Assembly (NCBI GenBank): GCA_964397995.1
Contig: CAYNLG010000041.1
Coordinates: 1 to 33,319 of the forward strand
Origin: CAYNLG01 sp964397995
GTDB taxonomy: Bacteria; Planctomycetota; Phycisphaerae; FEN-1346
Direction of reading: 5' to 3'
DNA length: 33,319 bases
This document shows positions 25,201 through 32,110 of the stretch, piece by piece. Numbering within the stretch: the first letter of the stretch is position 1; the number at the start of each line of letters is the position of its first letter. The position numbers and the translations under genes are program-made. The notes under the pieces are model-generated. The model made no database searches, was not told where the DNA came from, and saw nothing but the letters and a program-made list of their open reading frames with translations.

Positions 25201-27372
25201 ACGACATGGACCACCACCGTCCACGGGGGGGCCGTCAGCGGCACCCTTCTCGTCCGTGACTGGACGATGCTCGACGACGTTCACTTTGATGGGGCCACGG
25301 CGCATATCGGCAACGGCGAATGGCTTGGGCTGCGCAGCGGCCTGACGCTCGACGGCAGCATCCGGCTGGAGGACGCCAGTAGCAGCGGCGACGCCGAACT
25401 GCGACTGTACAGTTCCCTGGCGCCGAGCGGCGCGGGGTCCATCGAATTTGCCACAAGCTACACGAACAAGATCGTCGCTGACGACGCGGCCTACGTCCTC
25501 ACCGTCCTTCCGAGCCAGGCGATCCGAGCCCTGCCTTCGTGTTTCGGCCGCATTACGCCCCTCGTTACCAACCAGGGCCTGATCGACATCGACGGCGGGC
25601 GGATCGAACTGCGCACCGAGGACAAGACCAACCAGGCTGACATCCGCGTCCGCAACGGCGGCCGGCTTGATATCGTCGGCATTACGCTGGAGAACACGGG
25701 CGGCACGCTCACGGCCGACGGGACCAGCGAGATCGTACTGTGGACAAGTGCCGTACGCGGTGGCCTCGTCGAGGGCCCCGTCACGGTGGCCGACTACGCG
25801 ACCTTTGAGGATGTGACCTTCGCCACCGGCACGGCGTCGGTCAGCAATGGCGAACGGCTGACGTTGCGCGGCATGCTGGGCGGCGACGGGGCGATCCGTC
25901 TGGAAGATACCGGCGCGAGCAGCGAGGCGTACCTGACCCTCGACAGCGACATTGCCCCGACAGGCGACACCCGCATCGTGTGCGCGAGCGCCTACCACAA
26001 CCGGATCACCGCGAACGATCCCGGCTACCAGCTTACCCTCGGGCCGACCCAGGCTGTCGAGACGCTGCCGGGAGGCTACGGCGAGATCGAGGCCGCTCTC
26101 GGCAACCTGGGCCTCGTCGACGCCAATGCCGGCACGATCGAGCTGCGATCCCTCGGCAAGACGAACCGGGCGCTCATTCGGGCCCGCGACGGCGGCCGGG
26201 TCTACGTGAACATGATTGGCATCGACAACGTCGGCGGCGCCATCGAGGCCGACGCCACCAGCGACATCGTCCTCCGCCAGGGGGTCATCCAAGGCGGTAC
26301 GGTCGGAGGGCTCGTCCTGGTGGACGGCTACGCCACGCTGGACGACGTCCATCTCGACGCCGCCACCGTCCAGGTCGGCGAGTACGAGTGGCTGGGTCTC
26401 GCCACCGCGTGCACGAACGACGGCACGATCGTCCTGGCCGACGGCGGAAGATCCGGCGAAGCCGACCTGCGGATCAGCGCCGACATGACGGTGGACGGCG
26501 GAGGCCGGATCCTCTGCGACACCGGCTACAGAAACCGGGTCGAGTCCGACGGAGGAGACGACACGCTGACCCTCGGGCCCGCCCAGACGTTCGAAGTCCG
26601 GCCCGGCTGCTACGGCGAGTCCAACGCCGGCCTCCTCAACCACGGCACGGTCCGTGTGGACGGCCTGCTCGTTATGACCGGGACCAGCACCCTCACCAAC
26701 GCCCCGACCGGCCGCATCGTCGGCAGTGGCACTCTTGACACGAGCGGGACGCCGGACTTCGTCAACCACGGCACGGTGGCCCCCGGCGCCTCGGCGGGCA
26801 TCCTCACCTTCGTGGGCGGGTACTCGCAGGAGGCCGACGCAACGCTGGCCATCGACATCCTCGGGCCCGGCGGTGCGGGCGTGGATCATGATCAGCTTGC
26901 GGCCGACACCTGTGCCTTGGGCGGGCACCTGGTGCTGGCGCGCGGCGGGTACGAGCCGGACTACGCCGAGGTCTTCCGGATCGTCGAGTCCGGCGGCCGG
27001 ACCGGCCACTTCGACACGGTGGGCGGCGTGAGCGTGACGCCCGACAAGTGCCTGGCGGTGGTCTACGACGCCACCGGCGCCGACGCTGTCTCGGCCCTTC
27101 CGGGAGACTTCAACCTCGACGGCATTGTCGATACGGCCGACTATTTCATCCTCTCGGGCAGCTGGTTCGACCCGGGCCTGACCTGGGCCGACGGCGACGC
27201 CACGGGCGACGGCATCTGCGACACGGCCGACTACTTCGCCCTGAGCACCCACTGGTACGACAGCGTGCCGGGATTCCCGGTGGCGGGCGGCCCGGTGACG
27301 GCGACGCCGGAGCCGGCGACGCTGGCCTTGGTGGGCGCGGGCCTCCTCGGCCTCCTGCGCCGTCGCCGGTAA
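22231..27372 (+). CDS. Giant repeat surface protein with dockerin-like module and PEP-CTERM tail
   Basis: The 1713-residue product has a signal peptide (MRLGSALVLLTLCGHAAA; cleavage near 27) and an entry region. Seven full repeats of about 178-201 residues follow, preceded by a partial one. Each repeat carries a DKTNxALxRARNGG-like start, an (L/I)TxxNxGGTxxAD strand, a GATAxVGNGExLxL strand, an ASGxAxLR segment and a LTLGPxQ ending, a beta-helix pattern. Residues about 1626-1680 form a dockerin-like pair of Ca loops (DFNLDGIVDTAD and DATGDGICDTAD). The tail TPEPATLALVGAGLLGLL plus RRRR is the PEP-CTERM signal. Expected place: cell surface or matrix, as adhesin or sheath. Start: the ATG at 22231 follows GGGGGG; an ATG at 22258 is a second option. 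Function beyond surface structure is unknown. Confidence 0.92.
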   Translation: MTSTKSALGMRLGSALVLLTLCGHAAAQYDFTWTGAAGTNGWGDTAVFSPGPPPVYINNWGVTGNPPPLPGATDTVYIGTANVVGTVVDPTAARLDLGTTASLSLGNGYALELYGDSTFDGELRLSDSAASGVADLRVHADLAIDGVGRIKFTTNCGNRLTSMTATDTLTIGSDIEVETEAGCQGEIRCELINNGTIDARDVGTIRLGTYDKTNNALIWARTGSTVRVDAITIDNKTGTFTVDGTSTLHLEGAIIDGGAIDGSGSVVVGGSTRWLGLDVDGISAHVGNGEFIALVSTLTNDATLRLEDSGASGTAELRIDGNVAMDGTGRVLFTTNAGNRLTSVAAADVLTLGAGQTVATEAASCQGEIRTALVNYGTVDADGGKVELTTENKTNHSLMQARNGGTLRLNGITLTNTGTVRADDTATLALENATIDGGQIDAASTATVALNGSTFRDASFDGGGGAVSVENTCALDGGTATDFTATVRDNDTLRLHDVDPADAVIQLADGGASGHAELLIDGPASLTGASEVLFTTGAGNRVASAAPGDILTLAPGVRLATSAAGTQGEVRAAMLNQGTVEAAFGSLYLNTEDKANSGLMRARDGGTLYLDGITLNNAGGSLRADAGSQVVLQNCTVLGGDLGGDGDYTVQSGVQIGGLDLNGGTVYIGNADTLTLLGDTHSDASIRLVDDGASGEAVLRIGDSLTVSGTGDIVCGSIYSNRFLAAVPAYVLTLGPSQTLRTQGTTFATGDVFTKLNNQGVVDADAGTLTFKGEDITNPSLIRARNGGRLRFENLTIQNAGGTVQADAASDLVLFYTTVVGGTVSGAVDIDDVATFEGVHLDGATATVSWGERLTVLNGLTLDGEIRLADTSSAGDADLVLGSSLAPTGTGRIVFGTQCTNEILAADPSHVLTVTPTQALVAEPGAFGRIQAGVINQGLIDADAGTIELRTEDKTNQALVRARNGGHLQITGITVENAGGTLEADGTSDITTWTTTVHGGAVSGTLLVRDWTMLDDVHFDGATAHIGNGEWLGLRSGLTLDGSIRLEDASSSGDAELRLYSSLAPSGAGSIEFATSYTNKIVADDAAYVLTVLPSQAIRALPSCFGRITPLVTNQGLIDIDGGRIELRTEDKTNQADIRVRNGGRLDIVGITLENTGGTLTADGTSEIVLWTSAVRGGLVEGPVTVADYATFEDVTFATGTASVSNGERLTLRGMLGGDGAIRLEDTGASSEAYLTLDSDIAPTGDTRIVCASAYHNRITANDPGYQLTLGPTQAVETLPGGYGEIEAALGNLGLVDANAGTIELRSLGKTNRALIRARDGGRVYVNMIGIDNVGGAIEADATSDIVLRQGVIQGGTVGGLVLVDGYATLDDVHLDAATVQVGEYEWLGLATACTNDGTIVLADGGRSGEADLRISADMTVDGGGRILCDTGYRNRVESDGGDDTLTLGPAQTFEVRPGCYGESNAGLLNHGTVRVDGLLVMTGTSTLTNAPTGRIVGSGTLDTSGTPDFVNHGTVAPGASAGILTFVGGYSQEADATLAIDILGPGGAGVDHDQLAADTCALGGHLVLARGGYEPDYAEVFRIVESGGRTGHFDTVGGVSVTPDKCLAVVYDATGADAVSALPGDFNLDGIVDTADYFILSGSWFDPGLTWADGDATGDGICDTADYFALSTHWYDSVPGFPVAGGPVTATPEPATLALVGAGLLGLLRRRR
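22861..26688 (+). repeat. Seven in-gene repeats of 534-603 bp
   Basis: Repeat starts, taken at the DKTN-like codons, are 22861, 23404, 24007, 24553, 25087, 25621 and 26155. The spacing is 543, 603, 546, 534, 534 and 534 bp. The last four are equal in length and closest in sequence; a 20-bp stretch around the TEDKTNQ codons is the same at about 25082 and 25616, suggesting recent expansion at the 3' end. Confidence 0.85.
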
Positions 27373-27398
27373 CCGAGCCGCACCCTTGGCAACATACC

Positions 27399-27430
27399 GC
27401 AGCGCGGCCCGCCGGCCGCGCTGCTTCCTA
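27399..27430 (+). terminator. Terminator of the giant PEP-CTERM gene
   Basis: A perfect 11-bp stem GCAGCGCGGCC (27399-27409) with GGCCGCGCTGC (27414-27424), loop CGCC, followed by TTCCTA. It lies 27 bp after the stop. The T-tract is weak. Confidence 0.65.
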
Positions 27431-27443
27431 TTGCGCAAGGCAT

Positions 27444-27472
27444 TTGCCGCGGGCGCCAGCGTGTGGTATAGT
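27444..27472 (+). promoter_or_regulatory. Promoter of the 27567 gene
   Basis: TTGCCG (27444-27449), 17 bp, TATAGT (27467-27472). The leader of about 88 nt opens with AGACGT (27478-27483) that can pair with ACGTCT (27500-27505). Confidence 0.7.
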
Positions 27473-27566
27473 ACAAGAGACGTCTCGGGGGAGGCCCGCA
27501 CGTCTGATGCCGCGCTGTCCGGCTCTCGGGCCGCCCCTGCGGGGAGACTGCCGGGGAGGGGATGCC

Positions 27567-28529
27567 ATGTCCGCCGTTCGTCGCTGCGCGCCGACCCTTG
27601 CCGCACTCCTGCTCATCGCCGGCCCGGTCCGGGCCGCGGTCGTCGTGTCCTGGGGCGGGGACTACGTCGCCGAGACGCGGGCTTCCGCGCGCGGCCGGTC
27701 AGGCAAAGCCGCGCCGTTCAACACCGGCGACGCGGTCAACGACGGCATTCGCAAGGCCTACCCGTTCAGTCTGACCCAGCCGCTGAGCCCGGCCGTCGGG
27801 GCCGACTATGGCGGGACGTGTGCCACGTTCTACGGCGGCCACGCCGATGCCAGCAACGGCCGCGCCACCTACTTCGGCGTCGAGCAGATTGCCGAGGTAC
27901 GCGATGCCGGGCTTGCCGATCTGCTTCATTTCGGGGCAACGTCCAACGAAAACTGGGACCACTGGCTGGCGTCCTACGTCGCGTGGCTGCGGGACGATTT
28001 CCTCGTCGATCCCGCCGAGACGGTCGGCTTCGCCCCGACGAGCGATCTGCGGATCGACGGGTTGCGGCTCGTGACGGGCGATGTGGCCAGGAACTTCCAG
28101 GCCCTGCGGTGGTTTGCCGCCCTGGCCGACGGGAGCTTCTACCTCTCGGAGGATGTGACGGGGGAGGAGAATCTGGCAGCCGCCACGGCGTATACGGCCG
28201 GTGACTTCGCGTCTCTCGGCTGGGAAGCGGTTGTGCTACAGGAGAGCAAGTACGACGGCATGTACGTCGAGGGCGGGGCCTTCGCGACGCCGACGGCGGC
28301 CTTGGCTGATGTCGTGGCCATCGGCTTCATGGTCCAAGCCTACGGCACGAGCGGCGCCGGCACCGACCGCGACATCCAATACTACCAGGTGGCCGAGTTC
28401 GAGGTGACGGCCCAGTCGGCCGCCCCCGAACCCGCGACCCTGGCGCTTGTGGCCTTCGGCGGCCTCGTTCTGCTGCGCCGCCGCGGGCAGGTCCCGGCGG
28501 GCTTCACGCCAACGTCGCGATCCGCCTGA
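27567..28529 (+). CDS. PEP-CTERM secreted protein with extended C-terminus
   Basis: The 320-residue product has a signal peptide (RRCAPTLAALLLIAGPVRAA) and ends with APEPATLALVAFGGLVLLRR. Unlike its relatives in this window it runs on for 14 residues after the Arg cluster (GQVPAGFTPTSRSA). That tail overlaps the 3' end of the convergent xylulokinase gene by 26 bp, which suggests loss of an earlier stop codon. The mature region (about 25-285) is unknown to me; EQIAEVRDAGLADLLHFGAT, NFQALRWFAALADGSFYL and DIQYYQVAEFEV give a beta-sandwich impression, like carbohydrate-binding domains. The ATG at 27567 was chosen for its GGGGAGGGG ribosome site and signal peptide. It has its own promoter and follows a terminator, so it is monocistronic. 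Confidence 0.87.
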   Translation: MSAVRRCAPTLAALLLIAGPVRAAVVVSWGGDYVAETRASARGRSGKAAPFNTGDAVNDGIRKAYPFSLTQPLSPAVGADYGGTCATFYGGHADASNGRATYFGVEQIAEVRDAGLADLLHFGATSNENWDHWLASYVAWLRDDFLVDPAETVGFAPTSDLRIDGLRLVTGDVARNFQALRWFAALADGSFYLSEDVTGEENLAAATAYTAGDFASLGWEAVVLQESKYDGMYVEGGAFATPTAALADVVAIGFMVQAYGTSGAGTDRDIQYYQVAEFEVTAQSAAPEPATLALVAFGGLVLLRRRGQVPAGFTPTSRSA

Positions 28530-30033
28530 AATCGTCTTTCAGGCTCCGGTAGAGCTCGCCGTACTCGGGGTACAGCGCGTCGTACCGCTTGACGCGGCGC
28601 TGGTCGGCCGGGGTCTTCTGGACCGTGTGGATGGTCGCGTCGCAGGCCTCGGGGACGCTCTTCCAGACGCCCGTCCCGACGCCGGCCAGCAGGGCCACGC
28701 CGTAGGCCGGCCCTTCCTCGCTTGAGACGGTCCAGACGGGCTTGCGATACACGTCGGCCTGGAGCCGCCGCCAGAACGGACTCCGCGCCCCGCCGCCTGC
28801 CACGCGGATCTCCCGCACGGGCACGCCCATGCCCTGGATGATCTCCAGGCAGTCCCGCATGGCGTAGGTCGCTCCCTCCATGACCGCCCGGGCCAAGTGG
28901 CCCCGCGTGTGCATGTTCGAGAGGCCGATCCAGGCCCCGCGACAGTCGGGGTCGGCATGCGGCGTGCGTTCGCCGGTCAGGTACGGCAGGAAGTAGAGGC
29001 CGTGAGCCCCCTCGGGCACCGGCTCGGCCTCGGCGGTGATCAGCGCGTACGGGTCGACCTTCTCGCGTTTGGCCTTGCGCAGGAGGTCCTGGCAGAGGGT
29101 GTCGCGGAACCACTGGAGGCTGCCACCCGCGGCCAGGACGACGCCCATGACATGCCATGCGCCGGGGACGGCGTGGCAGAAGGTATGAACGCGGCCCTCG
29201 GGGTCGGTCTGGACCTCCTTGGCGTGGGCGAAGACGACGCCGCTCGTGCCCATCGTTGCGCTGATGACGCCGCCCTTGACGATGCCGTTGCCGACGGCCC
29301 CGGCCGCCTGGTCCCCGCCGCCGCCCACCACCGGCGTCCCTTCGGCGAGGCCGGTGGCCCGCGCGGCCGCGGCGGTGAGACGGCCGGAGACCTCCGGCGA
29401 CTCGAAAACCTGAGGCAAAAGCCCCGCGTCGAGGTCCAGCAGGCCCAGGAGCTTCTTCGACCACTGGCGTTTCCTCACGTCCAGCAGCAGCGTGCCGGAG
29501 GCGTCGCTCACCTCCGTGGCGAATTCGCCGGTCAACCGGTACCGGATGTAGTCCTTCGGGAGAAGGACCTTGGCGGTCTTCGCGAAGACCTTTGGCTCGT
29601 GCGTGCGGACCCAAAGGATCTTCGGGGCGGTGAACCCCGTCAGGGCCGGGTTCGAGACGAGGCCGATGAGCCTCTTGCGACCGCCGGCGGCATCCGTGAT
29701 GGCCTCGCACTCGGCGGCGGTGCGCTGATCGTTCCAGAGGATCGCCCGGCGCAGGACCTTGCCGCCCGCGTCCAGGAAGACCGAACCGTGCATCTGGCCG
29801 GAGAGGCCGACGCCGCCCACGTCCTCGGGCTTGACCCCCGCCTCCTTGAGGGCCTGCTTGGCGCTGGCGCAGGTGGCCTTCCACCAGTCCTCGGGGTCCT
29901 GCTCGCTCCATGCGGGCTTGGGCGCATACGCGGGGTACGTGACGGTGACCGAGGCGCGGATCGCCCCCGTTTCGTCGATGAGCAACGTCTTGGTGCCGCT
30001 GGTGCCGACGTCGATGCCGAGCAGGTGGGCCAC
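28504..30033 (-). CDS. xylB: Xylulokinase
   Basis: XylB phosphorylates D-xylulose to xylulose 5-phosphate in the cytoplasm, feeding the pentose phosphate pathway. The 509-residue FGGY-family sugar kinase shows the phosphate-1 motif GIDVGTSGTKTLLID (residues 6-20), the xylulokinase-typical GLSGQMHG (76-83), NDQRTAAEC (101-109) and the catalytic Asp241 in GGGGDQAAGAVG. The C-terminal half has MGTSGVVF and the FGGY-like VAGGGARSPFWRRLQAD. Length is normal. The start is a GTG at 30033. Xylose isomerase and a transporter are not in the window. The gene's last 26 bp overlap the PEP-CTERM gene on the other strand. With the GH10 xylanase it points to xylan use, though they are 15 kb apart. Confidence 0.94.
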   Translation of the reverse strand: MAHLLGIDVGTSGTKTLLIDETGAIRASVTVTYPAYAPKPAWSEQDPEDWWKATCASAKQALKEAGVKPEDVGGVGLSGQMHGSVFLDAGGKVLRRAILWNDQRTAAECEAITDAAGGRKRLIGLVSNPALTGFTAPKILWVRTHEPKVFAKTAKVLLPKDYIRYRLTGEFATEVSDASGTLLLDVRKRQWSKKLLGLLDLDAGLLPQVFESPEVSGRLTAAAARATGLAEGTPVVGGGGDQAAGAVGNGIVKGGVISATMGTSGVVFAHAKEVQTDPEGRVHTFCHAVPGAWHVMGVVLAAGGSLQWFRDTLCQDLLRKAKREKVDPYALITAEAEPVPEGAHGLYFLPYLTGERTPHADPDCRGAWIGLSNMHTRGHLARAVMEGATYAMRDCLEIIQGMGVPVREIRVAGGGARSPFWRRLQADVYRKPVWTVSSEEGPAYGVALLAGVGTGVWKSVPEACDATIHTVQKTPADQRRVKRYDALYPEYGELYRSLKDDFRRIATLA

Positions 30034-30098
30034 GGGGCGCCTCCCGAGCGTGCGGCCGAGGGCCGGCGGACCCCCGGCGCCGGATTCACCGAAGAAGC

Positions 30099-30116
30099 GG
30101 GGCCCGCGCGGACCCC
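30099..30116 (-). terminator. Weak terminator-like hairpin after the DUF2007 gene
   Basis: Minus-strand GGGGTCC-gcgc-GGGCCCC forms 7 bp with one G-U pair, followed by GCTTCTTC. It lies about 50 bp after the stop at 30166. Confidence 0.35.
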
Positions 30117-30165
30117 GGGGGAAACTCAGGCCGGACGGCGGCAGCGGCGGCGGGACGAGGGGCGA

Positions 30166-30648
30166 TCAGTCCTCCTCCTCGTCGTCCCAGTCCTCGTCAT
30201 CGTCCCAATCCTCTTCGTCGTCCCAGTCGTCGTCCTCGTCGTCGAACTCGTCGTCCAGGTCCTCGTCGTCGAACTCGTCGTCCAGGTCCTCCTCCTCAAT
30301 GTCGTCCTCTTCCAGGTCGTTGTCGAGGTCCTCAAGGGCATCGTCTTCGAAGATGTTTTCGCGGTCTTCCACGTCCTCGTCCTCCGATTGGCTGGATTCC
30401 AGTTCGGCGATCAACTCCGCCGCGCGGTCGGCGAAGTCTTCGGGCACCAGCACCGGCACCCCCGCAGCCAGGTCGGGTACCCCGCCCACGCTGGCGCTCT
30501 CCTGTTCCAGGATGGCGGGGATGCCGTTGGCCTCCAGTTCCGTCTTGAAGACCTCGGCTTCGGCCAGGTTGCTGGCATGCACGACGAGAACCAACTCCGT
30601 ATAGGCCTCGTCGGGGGACTTCTCGCGGTCCCGTCCTTCGTCAGTCAT
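30166..30648 (-). CDS. DUF2007-like protein with acidic repetitive tail
   Basis: The 160-residue product starts with a compact domain of the DUF2007 type (residues about 15-85: TELVLVVHASNLAEAEVFKT, then LEANGIPAILEQE and GVPVLVPEDFADRAAELIAE). That domain is described as a putative signal-transducing module related to PII-like folds. From residue 88 on it is almost only Asp/Glu with Trp, Leu and Phe (DDEFDDEDLDDEF and DDWDDEEDWDDDEDWDDEEE). The tail could bind metal or basic proteins. The ATG at 30648 gives the standard domain start. A possible promoter sits at 30680-30708. Confidence 0.82.
   Translation of the reverse strand: MTDEGRDREKSPDEAYTELVLVVHASNLAEAEVFKTELEANGIPAILEQESASVGGVPDLAAGVPVLVPEDFADRAAELIAELESSQSEDEDVEDRENIFEDDALEDLDNDLEEDDIEEEDLDDEFDDEDLDDEFDDEDDDWDDEEDWDDDEDWDDEEED
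30241..30294 (-). repeat. 27-bp tandem repeat in the acidic tail
   Basis: Two copies (30241-30267 and 30268-30294) differ at one base and encode nine residues, EDLDDEFDD-type. The surrounding 80 bp are built of related GTC/CTC triplets, so slippage probably changes tail length. Confidence 0.8.
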
Positions 30649-30679
30649 GGCGACTCGATCTCCCGCCCATCGGCGCGAA

Positions 30680-30708
30680 ATGGTGCCCACGTCCCGCGCA
30701 CCTGTCAA
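30680..30708 (-). promoter_or_regulatory. Possible promoter for the DUF2007 gene
   Basis: On the minus strand a perfect TTGACA (30708-30703) is followed after 17 bp by CACCAT (30685-30680), a poor -10 box. Confidence 0.35.
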
Positions 30709-30795
30709 GGGCAAAGTGGCGTGCGTTTTCACGTCCCCTCGGACCCCACACCCCTCAAAGGTAGGCGCCCCCGCGGCCGCTCGCAAGAGGCTTCC

Positions 30796-31863
30796 TCAGG
30801 AATTCCCGCCCCGATTGGAAACGGCCTCCGCCGGCGCTAGCGGGGCCGCGTTCGGACCGCCCGGCGCCGGCCTCGTCCAGCTCTCGATCACCGCCCGGGC
30901 CCCGGTCGCCAGCGCCGCGTCGGGGTCGGTCGCCAGCCGTCGCACCGCGTCGCGCATCTGGGCGAGGAGCGGCTCGGCATACCGGTGGGGGACCTGCCCG
31001 GCGAGCAGTTGCCGCCCCTCGGCCGCCAAGAGCTTTGCCAGCCATTCCAGGATGGCCATCCGCCGCCCCGCCGGCACGTCGCGGCTGGTCATCGCCGCCG
31101 CCAGCACGGGCACCGCCTCGTAGGCCGTGCCGAACGTCGCGAGCGCGAGCAGCCGGTCCAGGGCCGCCCACTTCAGCGGGCCCGGCTCCAGGGCCAGGTA
31201 CGCGTCGCGGACGAACCGGGCCGCAAAGACGTGCCGCGCCCGCGAAGCCGACTCGAGTGCGGCTTCACGCGCCTCCGCCTCGGCCGCCGCGTCCACCACC
31301 GTGGCCATGTGCTGCGCGTACGTGAGGGCCATCGCCTCGGTCATGTCGGATGCGACGGTAACGGGCGTGCGGCCGAAGGCGCGGCCGGTCCAGGCGTCGG
31401 CGAACCGGACGCGCGTCCCGTCGGCGTCGACGTAGTCGGCCGTCGGCGCCGCGAAGACCGCCCAAGCCATCCCGTAGCCGGCGAGCATCGGGGTGACCGG
31501 CATGGCGAACTCGGTATGCCCCGGCGGGAGCGGCCGGAAGTCCGCCTTCGTCCGTGCGGCCGGCAGGGCCGGCGCCCCCCCCGGCACCTCGGCCGCGGCC
31601 CCCGTCTCCAGGCTGAGTTGCAGCCCCACCCGCAGCACCGCCGGGTGCCGCGTCCAGTCCGGCACGACCAGCGGCCGGTCCGTCAGGTTGTGGAGGACGA
31701 CGTGGACGGTGGCCGGGGTGCCGACCTCCAGCGCCGCCCGGTCGCACTCGACGGCCACGGTGACGCGCAGGGTGGCGTCCTCGGCCGGGGCGGGGCTCCC
31801 GCCGCCTGCCGCGACAAAGGCCGGCAGCACCGCCACCGTCACCATGAGTGCCAATCGTGCCAT
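30796..31863 (-). CDS. Uncharacterised secreted protein with beta domain and helical repeats
   Basis: The 355-residue product starts at the ATG at 31863, 5 nt after a GGAGGAGG ribosome site. The signal peptide is MARLALMVTVAVLPAFVAAG. Residues about 30-130 look like an immunoglobulin-like beta domain (TPATVHVVLHNLTDRPLVVP, then LRVGLQLSLETG), similar to intracellular proteinase inhibitor/BsuPI-type sandwiches. Residues about 185-330 are Ala-rich helices, perhaps HEAT-like (YEAVPVLAAAMTSRDVPAGR, then MAILEWLAKLLAAEGRQLLA). No catalytic motif was found. A weak promoter (TTGCTC, 18 bp, TCTAAT) lies at 31882-31911. It is divergent from the gene at 32111, with 247 bp between starts. Confidence 0.75.
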   Translation of the reverse strand: MARLALMVTVAVLPAFVAAGGGSPAPAEDATLRVTVAVECDRAALEVGTPATVHVVLHNLTDRPLVVPDWTRHPAVLRVGLQLSLETGAAAEVPGGAPALPAARTKADFRPLPPGHTEFAMPVTPMLAGYGMAWAVFAAPTADYVDADGTRVRFADAWTGRAFGRTPVTVASDMTEAMALTYAQHMATVVDAAAEAEAREAALESASRARHVFAARFVRDAYLALEPGPLKWAALDRLLALATFGTAYEAVPVLAAAMTSRDVPAGRRMAILEWLAKLLAAEGRQLLAGQVPHRYAEPLLAQMRDAVRRLATDPDAALATGARAVIESWTRPAPGGPNAAPLAPAEAVSNRGGNS

Positions 31864-31986
31864 ACGTGCCTCCTCCGCCCCATTAGACGCCCCGCCGCCC
31901 CCGCGGAGCAACCGATTTTCCATTGGCCGTGGCACGGGTGTCGGGCTCGTGAGGCCCGGCCGTGGGCTTGGACCGGAAGATGGCGT

Positions 31987-32015
31987 TTGACTCCGAGCGG
32001 GTTATGCGCCATAGT
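31987..32015 (+). promoter_or_regulatory. Promoter of the 32111 gene
   Basis: TTGACT (31987-31992), 17 bp, CATAGT (32010-32015). The leader of about 90 nt ends with a CCGGCC-gacac-GGCCGG hairpin (32080-32096) just before the ribosome site GGAAGGGGG. Confidence 0.65.
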
Positions 32016-32110
32016 AGGATGGCCGCTGGTGGCATGTGTTGCTTTTGGTGTACGTTGGCGGTTTCCGGGGGCACAAGCGCCGGCCGACACGGCCGGGGAA
32101 GGGGGCAAAG

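Noticed and set aside
25080..26180. CRISPR-like regular repeats
   Set aside because: The repeat period is about 534 bp and in frame with the surface protein; they are protein repeats, not a CRISPR array.
23860..27606. 1248-residue open frame antisense to the giant surface gene
   Set aside because: It is a GC-rich shadow frame: Arg/Ala/Gly/Val-rich, no signal peptide, no domain, and it follows the opposite strand's repeats. The + frame has a signal peptide, repeats, dockerin-like loops and a PEP-CTERM tail.
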